Below the pieces are notes generated by a model. The model saw nothing but the letters and a program-made list of their open reading frames with translations, was not told where the DNA came from and made no database searches. Shown here one piece after another: positions 25,996 through 36,467 of a DNA stretch of 42,484 nt. A program made the position numbers and the translations under genes. This DNA comes from Nematocida ironsii (Eukaryota; Microsporidia): NCBI GenBank assembly GCA_001642415.1, contig LTDK01000119.1, positions 1 to 42,484 on the forward strand. The letters run 5' to 3'. Position 1 is the first letter of the stretch; each line of letters begins with the position of its first letter.

Positions 25996-28900
25996 TTATG
26001 AATTATCCTTGATTGGCTTCACTATCATTAGATCGCTGTATTTGCCTATTTCTCTAAATACTCGCAATCCTTCCAAATATATTTCTATTGTGTTTACCGT
26101 TATTAGCGTGTTCTTCTCTTTTTCTTGTGCAGTTACTATCCCGGGTATTTCCTGTACTTCCTCTTTGTTGTACAGAATCACTCGCATGTTTGTAATTAAA
26201 ACAAACCATCCTATATACTCCATCGTGCATATCCCGCCTGTTATGAACTTTTCATCTCGCTTTGTACTATCATTTCTGATAAGAACAATATATGCTCTGT
26301 AATAAGAATTCCTCTCAACTTCATACTCCACTGGTACATTGTCTAATGGTGGAGCTCTTGGTAGCTGGATTCTAAGAAGGGGTTTATCATTCCCTAGGAC
26401 ACCTGTTATACTTGTAGATATTCCCTGCATTAGACCTACTGCACCTGATATTGGCTTAATTATTGCGCCTAGAAGACCTTTTCCTACACCCTGTACCATA
26501 CCACTAATCCCGTTAGATCTTCTTCCTTGCATTGGACTGTGTACAACTCCTTTAAACCCGCTTATGACAGATCCCATGAACTTTTCTCCTGCCTTTGAAA
26601 GATGTGTTTTATGGCCTGGTAGCCCCATATCCAGCTCATCAATGTAAATGCAACTGGTCTCCCTGATTGCTTCTGCGAAATTTTCATCCATTGAAATATC
26701 TGCTAGCTTTTGAGAAAACTTCCCCATAACATTTCCAACAAACCCTGCCACACCTGTTACTACATTTGTTGCTAGACTCTTCCCCCCTTTAAGTAGCTGC
26801 TTTGACAAAAGAGCTGGATTATCTAGTGCTCTGTATGGTGAGTATATTAAGTCATGCACACCCACCCCGAGTTTGTCAAATAACTCACCCGGACTGGCAA
26901 CAACATCTGCTGATAAGACCAGAGATACAATATTCCGAATGAACCCTCTTTTGTACATTCTTCCAATTATATGGTATACCTCATATGTTCTGGCGTAAAT
27001 ATCAAATAATTCTATACTGGGCAGAGAGACTTTACTGCTTGTGATGTTACAGAATACAGATGATAATGGAACTATTGATCCATGCGGTGCTCTTCTGAAT
27101 GAACACTTAAACTTGACTGCCTCAATTTTAAAGTACCCCAGTGTCATGTACACCGATCGTGTTGTTGTATGGTCTACGTATGTACACGTACAGTTAAGAG
27201 ACCGGCATACACTGCACATGATAAAGTACTTCGGATTTTCTATTGGCTCTGCAAGCGGAACAAAGTGCTCAATTACTCTTTTCATGTACACCTCTTCTAT
27301 TTCCAGAACCACTGGGAGAATTACAATGCTCATATACCGAATCACATTCTGATTAACAATCCATCCAGATACACTCAGTACATCTGACGTAATTGGAGTA
27401 TGCATTGGTATGTGATAGTATCCCTTTGTCTCTTGATTATCCATTTGGAAACTGTCCATTTTAAATAGGAACTCCAGCCCATTTGGTGAGAATAGTGAGA
27501 CTAGCTGGATATTAAACAAATGTACTGCAGCAAATTCAATCTCCTCTCTGTCCATTAAACTAACAGAGACCCTCCCTGTTCTAGCTCTAATGAGTGTTCC
27601 CTGGGTTGTTGATGCATCTGTGCTTATATCCTGGGTTTGTTCAGTGACCGTTAACACCTTAATCTGTCTCTCTGTTGTAAGTGTTGCTTTAAACCCTCCT
27701 GCATTCACCACTGAAAAATCAGATATTTCCAGAGTCTGTCCATCAATCTCCACATTAAATGCTGGCTGTGCTTTAAAACTGTCCCAGTAATATGGAAGTA
27801 CCTCATTTGGCTTTAGAATGTACTCAATAGGATACCCCTTCTGTGAGAACTGCATTTTCTTCTGGGACATGTTTTTTATAAGATACGGCCAGTTTTCTTC
27901 TTTTTCTATCAGGATTACTCGCTGTGAATTATTGGTTTGTATCGTAATCGACAGAAGAATTGAATTATTTATACATGATGCTTCTTCATCCTCTTCTGCT
28001 CCCACGGGCTTTTCTAGTACTGTGTTCATAGAAAAACTGCTTGTACTCTTGTTTAAGTATATGGATGACCTACTTGTAATAGCAGAAGATAGCATACCAG
28101 CAGAATTTATACCCTTTGATGCAGTGTTCAGTTTGACAAAATGCTTTTTTAATCCCTCCAGCGGCAGATAGCTTGCATCAACAGATTTTTCTAAATCAAG
28201 GATGTAATCAGTCATGTCTGATGATACTTCCTGTGTGAGTGATCCAGACTCAAATTTAAAATCATCCCTTGGTGAACCCAGCCGTATCCAACTACTGAAC
28301 TTCTTTCTTGGGAAGTGCATGGGTACTCTTTCTCCTGTCCCACATGTAAATTCTCTGTCCGTAACTATGGTCAAATCTAATCCCGTCTTGTTCTCAATCA
28401 CATTAGCGTACTCCACAACAACATACTTGATCTTCTCTTTTGATCCTTCTCCTTGGTATATGTTCATAAGATAGTTCATCTGGTAGGTTGACTTTATGTC
28501 CAAGAACACTGTGTTATACTGTATTTTAGAACTGAATGCTTTACTCTCACACTTATTGAATATAACTGAGTGCTTGTCTTTTGATGTTATAACAGTCACT
28601 TGCTGGTCATACGGAATTGCGCACAGAGTACTTCCTGATTTTAGATAGAGCTCGTCCTGTGTTTTATTTATTGCAATAAGCACGGGGTATATCGTCACCT
28701 GGATTATTCCAATATCCACAGGGTATCCACTCACTAAAACAGTCTTGGCCTCTTTTGCTGCAATAATCCCTTTTGATACAGTAACCTTTGATGATGACTC
28801 ATACGGGAATAATGATAAGTCTGCATTTGAATTGATCCTGAGCCTGATTTTTTTAACTTTCTCTATTTCCCTGTTCCCAGATATTTGCTTAATCTCCCCA

Positions 28901-31900
28901 GACTGTGCAGTTGCAAGAATCTTCTCTGTTTTTGACTTTGCACTTATTTTTATCTCAAACCCAACCGTAGCCAGCGTAAGATTCCGAAGAACAAACTCAT
29001 GGTGGAATAAATAATGAAGTATCGGAAGATTGCTCACAATCTCAAATAAACATGCTACAGTAATATAAGACTCACCATGCATAATCCTCTGCAGACCAAT
29101 CACATGAATCTGCTTTGAATGATCCCTTCTCTCTGGAATATCAAATAGTACATTTGCGGATGATTCCTGATTGTTTTCAATTGCTGCATTGAATTCTGTT
29201 AGAACAGAAGTATGTGAACACTCTGAGAACGGTGGGAGTAGTATTTTTTCTTCACCCACCCGTATAAAAATAGGCGTATCTGTTATGTTCTTAAAATTTG
29301 TTCCCCCTCGTATAACAGCAGTTTCTTCCTTGAATGTTCCCATGTATAAATGGTTTGACATCTGCGTGGCTTCTTTATACCCAGGAGTATGCTGCTTAAA
29401 CAGAATGTCATTTTTATCCGTGAGAATTTGCATTCTTTGACTCTCTATATTAGTTGATGTCAATGGACTTACAGTTACGTCATTTACTATAATTGGTTGA
29501 TTTGTCAGATTTGTTAGATATACGGTCTTTTCTGTTCTTTTCAGTGCTTCTACAATCCTTTTACTGAGTCTAATCCGTATGGTATCTTTAGCCACTAGTG
29601 ATAGAAATGCAACTAAGAGAGACTCCTCCTTTTTCTCTTCTGCGAATGGAAGACTGCAGAAGCCAGTATTCTCTTTTTCAACATTAATTTGTGTCTGCAT
29701 GGAAATATTTATCGGGAATGTCTCGCACATTATTTCGTACTGCTGGGTTTCTGGTATGTTAACAAATACTCGGCACATTGCAGAACCATTCATGTCCACT
29801 GAGCACTTACTCTCTAGTTGAATAATTGCAAGTGTAAGCTGTACTATTTCTGTTTTTATTGGTGGTTGCTGTACACTCATGGAAATTAGTCCACACTCTA
29901 TTCTTATTGTACTGTTAGCTGGGATGGGATATTTCTGTATTCTTGCCTGGTTTAGCCTGTTGTATACATTAAGCATTCCCTCTATGTCACTCTTTTCTAT
30001 AACCTCACTTTCTATTGGATCGATGCTTATGTGCATTTCTGGCATCTCATACGCACACAGTCTGACTTTTATATTGAGTGGTTCTTTAAGTATCTGCTTT
30101 TCATTTAAAGAAACTGCAAGTGTTAGCTGCATGTACGAATTGATCATGGCAAATTTACTTATCGTTATAAGTGCTTGATCTGTTCTTATTATAAGATTGG
30201 ATACTTTGCATTTTATATCAATCATAGTGGGAACAGATGGTATCCCATTATTGAAATTTACCTTAGTAAACAGTCCAAACATATCCAGGAATAATCCTAT
30301 TGTATCTGCTATTTCTACCTTCTCTATCACTATACTAGCCGACTTAATCAGCCGACTTATTTTTGCAAAATTAACCGCTACTTCTGGTGCACTGCATATA
30401 AGTAGCCCATCACTCCACGCCTTAACATTTGTAATTGTAATAATCCCATGGTATAATTTATCCTTTATCACATTCGCATGCAGCTGTGCAACTGTTTTAC
30501 ATAGAACATAACTGTCTTTTAGTATAGTTATACCCGTACTCACATCAACATTAACTACTAAATCTTTATCATCTGATTCTTCTTCCTCCACCTCTGGATC
30601 AAGCAAGTCATTCAGTGCTGGGATAGTTGGTACACCATAAATTGGACTGTCCATTAGAATAGTATACCCATCAAGTATAAAGAATATTCTGTTCACAAGT
30701 AGTACGTATAAATCAACATCAAGTGATCCTTCACACGTAAATGATCCAATAACACGCTTTTCATCTGAATTATAAACTAACTTATGCCCTACTGCTTTAA
30801 GTAGTCCATTTTTATAGTGAATATCTGCTGAGAGTGTCTTAACTTGTATTATTTCTGATATACTAATCGATATATCTGGTGAATATACAGTTGCCACTGT
30901 TCCTGCATTATTTATCTGTACTGTTGTATTTCTGAGTGCAATTACTATATGTGCCCCTTTATACTCCTGCTTAGATGAAATTACTCCTTCTGATATATTC
31001 TTACCAGATAAATTGGCATCCACTGATAAAATCTGTTCTGGTGTGCTTAAACCCCCTGCATTTTCTTCTATCATTGGTATATGTACTTTAGGCTCTTTTC
31101 TCTTTGCTTCTTTATCTATACCCACTGCCATATAAACAGTTCTTATATCCATCATAACTGAATTAAGAATATCATCACATGGTACAAGTACTTCTGTATT
31201 AGTGAATATTACTTCAATTATTTCATTCATAAGTATCTGGACAGGCCTTACACTCAATATTGAACTATCTCCATATACTAACTCTAACCTATCAATTAAA
31301 ATATTATCATTACACAGCACTGTATCATGTGCTGATACAACACATGGCGTATCTTTATGTACTCCTGTTAGTTTACACTCAGAAATCAGTAAGATTGGAT
31401 TGTTGTTCATATCCTGTGATTTCTCTTTCTCTGGTAAAATAAATAAATCCTTGTTCTTTGAAATGTATCTGTTAATGTCCCTCACAGCAAGAATTAAAAT
31501 TATCACTGCTGATGTGACAGATTCGGAAATGTCCACATTCACTAAATCTAGTTTTATCTCTTTCTTGTACATACCCGTAACACTAATACTGCTCTTCATA
31601 TACGGTATAGCAGCACTAACCAGTGAATTTGTCACAGTAATACTTGAATTGCTATAAAATACAATGTCTTCTTCTATTGATACAGATGTTTTTGTACCTA
31701 TTGCTTCTATTACACTGTTCCCTACACTTGTTTTTAGCTTTATCCTGTCTATTACTATTAACATACCTAATTCTGATTTTTCTTCTTTCTTTTTTTCTTC
31801 CTTTCCATATAAATTGAATAATTTCTTGTACAAGTTAAATAATCCCATTATTATACGCTCATGAATACTTAAATTTATACTTTTGATATAAATTCGAATC

Positions 31901-32955
31901 TTCCTGTCAAACACTCCAAAATCATTTGAATCATTTAACAGAATATTCACTCTTTTACATGTAATAATTTCAGTGGTACTCTCCTTAATTAAAAATGTCC
32001 CAAATATTCTAATTACACCTTTCTCATGCACTCCAATTTTTAAATTCTTACATGATAATATACACTGGTCAATCTCCTTTATATCACATACCTTTATATC
32101 TGTGGATATATCTATTTTTACAACAGGAGTCTTTTCAATATATTTTTCTGTTTTTTCTGTAATGCTCACTCTCGGATTATTTTCATTTTTTATAATTTCA
32201 CTTTTCTTGTCCTCTCCCATCATATACTTAATAATACTCACTAATTGAACTAAATCACGTATACTTACTTCCTTACTGTAAATATTTATAGTTGATGAAC
32301 TGACCAGTATAGATAGAATGTCATTTTCTGTGGTTATTTCTACAGTTATACTGTCCGTCTTTATGCCTGATATAGAAATATTCTCTTTTTCTAGTTTTAC
32401 CTTGTACTTCTCATTTTCTTTAATTAAGTCCATCTGCTTTATTTCTACACTTAATAAAGTCTCTAGGGTTACTGATACTTTTACTTTTTCTATTTTTACT
32501 TTCATTCTTGCCGTGACTCTTTCTGCTATATTCCCCAGTATACCATTAAGCACTCTCATAATTATTCCTTTCTTCTCTGGATTTTTTGTTTTCCTGCATG
32601 CATAGCACTGATCAGATATCTTGCATATACACTCCACCCCACTCACTGCAATCTCTATTCCAGAAATCTTTATGTCTGTGAATAAATCTGTGTTATACCA
32701 ATTACTCATGAATATTATTTGGTCTATTTTGGCTTCACTCACTTTTACTCCAATAATAGAACTAACATACCCTCTGTTTAGCCCCAATCCTTCTATAATA
32801 ACAATACCCCGTATTATATCGAACGTAATTTGGTCAGTAGTAATTCTTCTGGTTATTTTGCCTTCTAGCCAACTGTTCACTCGATTTGTTATAATTCTCT
32901 TAATTGTTATTTCTGTGAGTCTCCTGTACAGATGCGGAAGGTCAAATCTAAACAT
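25996..32955 (-). CDS. VPS13: VPS13-family bridge-like lipid transfer protein
   Basis: 2319 residues, the largest gene here. The N-terminus (MFRFDLPHLYRRLTEITIKRII...ITTDQITFDIIRGIVIIEGLGLNRG) is a chorein-like start, followed by long beta-rich repeats that would form the hydrophobic lipid groove. The C-terminal region has the diagnostic VPS13 block at about 1990-2200: SPGELFDKLGVGVHDLIYSPYRAL, GGKSLATNVVTGVAGFVGNVMGKFSQKLADIS, then GKGLLGAIIKPISGAVGLMQGIS. A PH-like end follows, with EYIGWFVLITNMRVILY at its core. A region near 1560-1800 (VVEYANVIENKTGLDLTIV...) may be the VAB adaptor domain. The protein moves phospholipids between organelles at contact sites. It is shorter than yeast Vps13 (3144). 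Its start is 20 bp from the stop of IMP3, in the same orientation. Confidence 0.88.
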   Translation of the reverse strand: MFRFDLPHLYRRLTEITIKRIITNRVNSWLEGKITRRITTDQITFDIIRGIVIIEGLGLNRGYVSSIIGVKVSEAKIDQIIFMSNWYNTDLFTDIKISGIEIAVSGVECICKISDQCYACRKTKNPEKKGIIMRVLNGILGNIAERVTARMKVKIEKVKVSVTLETLLSVEIKQMDLIKENEKYKVKLEKENISISGIKTDSITVEITTENDILSILVSSSTINIYSKEVSIRDLVQLVSIIKYMMGEDKKSEIIKNENNPRVSITEKTEKYIEKTPVVKIDISTDIKVCDIKEIDQCILSCKNLKIGVHEKGVIRIFGTFLIKESTTEIITCKRVNILLNDSNDFGVFDRKIRIYIKSINLSIHERIIMGLFNLYKKLFNLYGKEEKKKEEKSELGMLIVIDRIKLKTSVGNSVIEAIGTKTSVSIEEDIVFYSNSSITVTNSLVSAAIPYMKSSISVTGMYKKEIKLDLVNVDISESVTSAVIILILAVRDINRYISKNKDLFILPEKEKSQDMNNNPILLISECKLTGVHKDTPCVVSAHDTVLCNDNILIDRLELVYGDSSILSVRPVQILMNEIIEVIFTNTEVLVPCDDILNSVMMDIRTVYMAVGIDKEAKRKEPKVHIPMIEENAGGLSTPEQILSVDANLSGKNISEGVISSKQEYKGAHIVIALRNTTVQINNAGTVATVYSPDISISISEIIQVKTLSADIHYKNGLLKAVGHKLVYNSDEKRVIGSFTCEGSLDVDLYVLLVNRIFFILDGYTILMDSPIYGVPTIPALNDLLDPEVEEEESDDKDLVVNVDVSTGITILKDSYVLCKTVAQLHANVIKDKLYHGIITITNVKAWSDGLLICSAPEVAVNFAKISRLIKSASIVIEKVEIADTIGLFLDMFGLFTKVNFNNGIPSVPTMIDIKCKVSNLIIRTDQALITISKFAMINSYMQLTLAVSLNEKQILKEPLNIKVRLCAYEMPEMHISIDPIESEVIEKSDIEGMLNVYNRLNQARIQKYPIPANSTIRIECGLISMSVQQPPIKTEIVQLTLAIIQLESKCSVDMNGSAMCRVFVNIPETQQYEIMCETFPINISMQTQINVEKENTGFCSLPFAEEKKEESLLVAFLSLVAKDTIRIRLSKRIVEALKRTEKTVYLTNLTNQPIIVNDVTVSPLTSTNIESQRMQILTDKNDILFKQHTPGYKEATQMSNHLYMGTFKEETAVIRGGTNFKNITDTPIFIRVGEEKILLPPFSECSHTSVLTEFNAAIENNQESSANVLFDIPERRDHSKQIHVIGLQRIMHGESYITVACLFEIVSNLPILHYLFHHEFVLRNLTLATVGFEIKISAKSKTEKILATAQSGEIKQISGNREIEKVKKIRLRINSNADLSLFPYESSSKVTVSKGIIAAKEAKTVLVSGYPVDIGIIQVTIYPVLIAINKTQDELYLKSGSTLCAIPYDQQVTVITSKDKHSVIFNKCESKAFSSKIQYNTVFLDIKSTYQMNYLMNIYQGEGSKEKIKYVVVEYANVIENKTGLDLTIVTDREFTCGTGERVPMHFPRKKFSSWIRLGSPRDDFKFESGSLTQEVSSDMTDYILDLEKSVDASYLPLEGLKKHFVKLNTASKGINSAGMLSSAITSRSSIYLNKSTSSFSMNTVLEKPVGAEEDEEASCINNSILLSITIQTNNSQRVILIEKEENWPYLIKNMSQKKMQFSQKGYPIEYILKPNEVLPYYWDSFKAQPAFNVEIDGQTLEISDFSVVNAGGFKATLTTERQIKVLTVTEQTQDISTDASTTQGTLIRARTGRVSVSLMDREEIEFAAVHLFNIQLVSLFSPNGLEFLFKMDSFQMDNQETKGYYHIPMHTPITSDVLSVSGWIVNQNVIRYMSIVILPVVLEIEEVYMKRVIEHFVPLAEPIENPKYFIMCSVCRSLNCTCTYVDHTTTRSVYMTLGYFKIEAVKFKCSFRRAPHGSIVPLSSVFCNITSSKVSLPSIELFDIYARTYEVYHIIGRMYKRGFIRNIVSLVLSADVVASPGELFDKLGVGVHDLIYSPYRALDNPALLSKQLLKGGKSLATNVVTGVAGFVGNVMGKFSQKLADISMDENFAEAIRETSCIYIDELDMGLPGHKTHLSKAGEKFMGSVISGFKGVVHSPMQGRRSNGISGMVQGVGKGLLGAIIKPISGAVGLMQGISTSITGVLGNDKPLLRIQLPRAPPLDNVPVEYEVERNSYYRAYIVLIRNDSTKRDEKFITGGICTMEYIGWFVLITNMRVILYNKEEVQEIPGIVTAQEKEKNTLITVNTIEIYLEGLRVFREIGKYSDLMIVKPIKDNS

Positions 32956-32975
32956 AAAAAAAATTATTGAAGAGT

Positions 32976-33500
32976 TTATTTATCCTCATAAAATGCTGAT
33001 ATTGTTTCCTTTACCTTTGATTGATCTCTCCATGTAATATAATCTTCCATTGCTCTGGTTATAATTAAGGATGGATCTGTTATTGTGTCTACACCTAATT
33101 TTACATGTCCATCCTTTATGAAAGTTACTGCTGTTTTTATGTCCTGTACCATATCTATGTGTGGTAATATGGTAGAAAGTCTTCTTTTACAGAATGAGCC
33201 TACACTTACTTTAGCACACCCTAAAAGGGTTTTTGTGTTTATTATACCTAATGAGTATAACTTATTTGTTAATTCCTTTGTTATTATTTGTTTGGTTGGT
33301 TCATTATCATTTAATTTTGCTAGTGCTAGTGTTAGTCTTCTTATTTTTCCTACAATAATATTATACTTTACGTACGTCTCTCTATCCTCTATGAAATATT
33401 TACTTGTGGTCATTTGTTCTCTCTGTGTGGATGTTCCCTTCCACTCCAGCAGATCTACTTTCTTTAGAAGTTTCTGCTCGTGAAATTTCAGCTGCCGCAT
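32976..33500 (-). CDS. IMP3: U3 snoRNP protein IMP3
   Basis: 174 residues from the ATG at 33500 (the frame extends to a TTG at 33512). The N-terminus MRQLKFHEQKLLKKVDLLEWK is the hallmark of Imp3 (M+.LK.HE+KLLKKVDF..WK). The S4 RNA-binding domain follows (SFCKRRLSTILPHIDMVQDIKTAVTFIKDGHVKLGVDTITDPSLIITRAMEDYITWRDQSKV). Imp3 helps U3 snoRNA pair with the 5' external spacer during 18S rRNA processing. It has the family's usual length (about 183 in yeast) and sits in the same orientation upstream of VPS13, with a 20-bp gap. Confidence 0.95.
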   Translation of the reverse strand: MRQLKFHEQKLLKKVDLLEWKGTSTQREQMTTSKYFIEDRETYVKYNIIVGKIRRLTLALAKLNDNEPTKQIITKELTNKLYSLGIINTKTLLGCAKVSVGSFCKRRLSTILPHIDMVQDIKTAVTFIKDGHVKLGVDTITDPSLIITRAMEDYITWRDQSKVKETISAFYEDK

Positions 33501-34256
33501 ATTCTTTTGCAAAAATTTCTGTGTTAAGTATTTTCAACGCCTCATCAAATTGAAAATTAGTCTAAAAATATCTGGAGAATGAATAAATTATAATTTTAAG
33601 TATATACATATAATAAACTGTACTAATCAATTTTCTAGTGGTTTTAATATGGTTTTAAATAGTCTTGTAATTAAAACATTAATAATTACTGGTTTTATAC
33701 TGTAATTTTAAATATATTATGTATATTCAGTGTATTATGTATATTTATATGTATTGTATAGTATTATATATATTTATATGTATTATGTATATTTCTGGTA
33801 TATTTATTACGTATACATATTGAATTATTTTAAAATAAGAAAAATAAAAGTGTATGCATATTTTTTAGACGGCGTACTCTTTTATTGTAATAGAAATATT
33901 CCAGAAATACAATAATTCCATAAATATGAAATATGACAAGTAGTAGAATATACTGAATTTATAGAGTATTTAGGGTTATTTCGAGTTATATACAACTATT
34001 AAATATAATATTTATGTATATTTAATTTCGGGTTATTTCGGGTTATATTGAATATTAATGAATATCATATGTACAAGTACTGTATTATGATATAATTAGT
34101 TATTTATGGTTACCACTGACTTATATATAATATTATAGACTTATTCTGATCTTTATTATTCTTGTATTATAGTCATATACCACAGTAATAATTAATTTTA
34201 ATTAGGTGGAATAAGACTTTTATACTATACGATTTATAATAGGATAAGTAAATGGA
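33501..34256. other. Very AT-rich intergenic region
   Basis: 756 bp with no supportable gene. TATGTATATT-like simple repeats run from about 33715 to 33800. Two motif double copies lie at 33973-33990 and 34029-34047. This marks the boundary between conserved genes and the accessory block. Confidence 0.55.
33973..34047. repeat. Two double copies of the dispersed intergenic motif
   Basis: GGGTTATTTCGAGTTAT at 33973-33989 (one half-site changed) and CGGGTTATTTCGGGTTAT at 34029-34046, the best-conserved copy in the window. Confidence 0.7.
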
Positions 34257-36467
34257 TTACTTAATGGTTTTATTATGTGCACCATCACATTTACTTATAT
34301 TAAATAATTCCTGCTGATTTGTGACATAACAACTACTACACACATTTGATATAAATTTAGTAAAGCATTCTTTACCAGGACTCTTCCATATACTGGTATC
34401 TGTACGGTATGATTTTAATAATTCTTGTTTATATGAGATATCCCGTATATCCCCCATAAGAAATAATCTATTTATATTTATAGAGTGTAATTCCATAGAA
34501 ATAGGTTTACACATAGCAATTTGTTCTTTAATCCAATCACTGTCATAATTCTGTCTACATGCACTATTTAAATAATGCAATAGAATTTCTTTTATAAAGG
34601 ATTTAGGTAGATCATTAATGGTTTTCTGTATATTATTATAATTAATAGGGTTATTCTTTAATTCTGGATTATCCTGTGATATGCTTGGTATTGTATCAAT
34701 TATAATAGCACTTGGTTTAATTGCCATATAATATGATTCAATGGATAATCTCCTAATATAATCTATACACAGTTTACTTATGAATATATCTTTGGTTGTT
34801 TTGGATATATCATCAATGTACATCTCTGCTGTATCCTCTACATATACTTTTATATTAGTATCTATAGAAACTGCAGTGAATATTCTATTTATAAGTATAA
34901 TTACTTCACTTCTCATCTTTTTACTTAGGTTTTTATTACACTTACTCAGTAATAATTGTACTTCATTAAATTTATTTAGTATTTCCTGGTTATTCACTCC
35001 AGATATATTTATAATAACACTTAGCATATTTAATACCCCTGATGAGAGTTGTTTTTTATCAGTTCTCATATACGTTATATTAGTATCAATTAAGCCAGAA
35101 ACTACTTCATTCCAGTCATTATGAATATCTCTAGTTGTTATTTCAAACATATTCCTATACTTAGTAAAGAATCTCTTGAGCCTAGCTGATGTTTTTGGAA
35201 TTTTATTTGTTCTATGTATATCCTTATAAATATCATATGTAAACCGACAGAATAATGCAAGAAGTGCTGTTTCCGTATGATTTATGAATTCTCTTGAATT
35301 TTCAGTTATATTCTCTGATTCCTGTGATAAATCCATTGTTTTCCAGTCTCCCACTGTAATATCTGGGAACATCCTTATAGGAGTATATTTTAATGGGAAT
35401 ATAATCGGTCTTCTCCTATTTATATTAAATAATTCTCGTATTTCATCAGCAATACTTATAAGGTCTACTTTATTACTAATAGAATTCTCTTCTATAAAAT
35501 ACTCCTTATATAAATCATTAGCTAAGTATTTATTACTGCGATCCTCATTCCTTCTCATATAATATATCAGAATATTCTTTATGATTTTCATAATTATAGA
35601 ATACTCTGTGGCATTATTAGTATACTCACATATGTACATCTTTATAAGTAATTGTGGACTATTTAAGAAATATCCATGTTCAAATTCTTTATACGTATTT
35701 GGTTCTGTATACCTTTTCTTATTAATAATATTATTATTCTTATTTTTAATGAAGAAATTAATTACATCGTATGCTTCTGTATACTGTGCTTTATCATCAC
35801 ACTCATCTACATAATCTGACATTCTCATATTAATGCTAATTTCATTTTTATTACCTATTTTCTTAATAATAAGGATTTGATTAGATTTATCCTCTATGAA
35901 TGAGATGGGAATATCCATTCCTTCAGATAATAATTGTAATATTGCCAGGATATAATGTGACTTTGTTTTAACCTTATTATTAACAAGAAATCCATAAAAA
36001 GAGTCTTTTTTATACGTGCGTATACCAAAATATCCATTTAAAGATGGAAACATTTTACAGAATATTTGATAATGTTCATCTAAGTACTGGATTATTGGAC
36101 TTTTAGTATTCTGTGTGGTTATTGCAGTATCTTCTAGACAATTTCTTATGTACGTATAAATTGGATTTTTAGTGCATGTTTTATCTATTTCTATACCAAA
36201 ATTCATGGACATCTTTGGTGAGTAATTTCTCATGTTAGATGTAACACCGAGATCTCTAAGGATGCACATTCCCAGGGGATGTCCTTTTCCTTTTTCATTT
36301 ATTATTACTTTATCATGTTCTATATTAATAATTGGAATTGTTTGTAATTCCTTCATGTCTTTTATACTTAATCTACTGTATATTCTGTGTATAAACAGTA
36401 TTTGTACTATTATGTATACCTTTATTAGTAATACTCTATTTATAGTATTTGTACTAGGCCTATTCAT
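34257..36467 (-). CDS. Large orphan protein, possibly secreted or membrane-anchored
   Basis: 736 residues from the ATG at 36467 (the frame opens at a GTG, 36497). Not recognised. Residues 10-28 (INRVLLIKVYIIVQILFIH) form a hydrophobic segment that could be a signal peptide or signal anchor. The rest is Ile/Asn/Lys/Tyr-rich and mainly helical, with scattered cysteines and a C-terminal CSSCYVT...CDGAH patch. Codon use is much more AT-biased than in the conserved genes, and the gene sits between an AT-rich desert and a repeat block next to a retroelement. These traits fit lineage-specific, fast-evolving exported families known from microsporidia, but membership in any of them is inference. No premature stops are visible. 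Confidence 0.7.
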   Translation of the reverse strand: MNRPSTNTINRVLLIKVYIIVQILFIHRIYSRLSIKDMKELQTIPIINIEHDKVIINEKGKGHPLGMCILRDLGVTSNMRNYSPKMSMNFGIEIDKTCTKNPIYTYIRNCLEDTAITTQNTKSPIIQYLDEHYQIFCKMFPSLNGYFGIRTYKKDSFYGFLVNNKVKTKSHYILAILQLLSEGMDIPISFIEDKSNQILIIKKIGNKNEISINMRMSDYVDECDDKAQYTEAYDVINFFIKNKNNNIINKKRYTEPNTYKEFEHGYFLNSPQLLIKMYICEYTNNATEYSIIMKIIKNILIYYMRRNEDRSNKYLANDLYKEYFIEENSISNKVDLISIADEIRELFNINRRRPIIFPLKYTPIRMFPDITVGDWKTMDLSQESENITENSREFINHTETALLALFCRFTYDIYKDIHRTNKIPKTSARLKRFFTKYRNMFEITTRDIHNDWNEVVSGLIDTNITYMRTDKKQLSSGVLNMLSVIINISGVNNQEILNKFNEVQLLLSKCNKNLSKKMRSEVIILINRIFTAVSIDTNIKVYVEDTAEMYIDDISKTTKDIFISKLCIDYIRRLSIESYYMAIKPSAIIIDTIPSISQDNPELKNNPINYNNIQKTINDLPKSFIKEILLHYLNSACRQNYDSDWIKEQIAMCKPISMELHSININRLFLMGDIRDISYKQELLKSYRTDTSIWKSPGKECFTKFISNVCSSCYVTNQQELFNISKCDGAHNKTIK

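Noticed and set aside
1571..33500. Spliceosomal introns
   Set aside because: All conserved proteins read through without interruption; no frame breaks with donor and acceptor signals were seen.
33715..33915. Small ORF of 61 codons at 33730
   Set aside because: Tyr/Ile/Val translation of TATGTATATT simple repeats; not coding-like.
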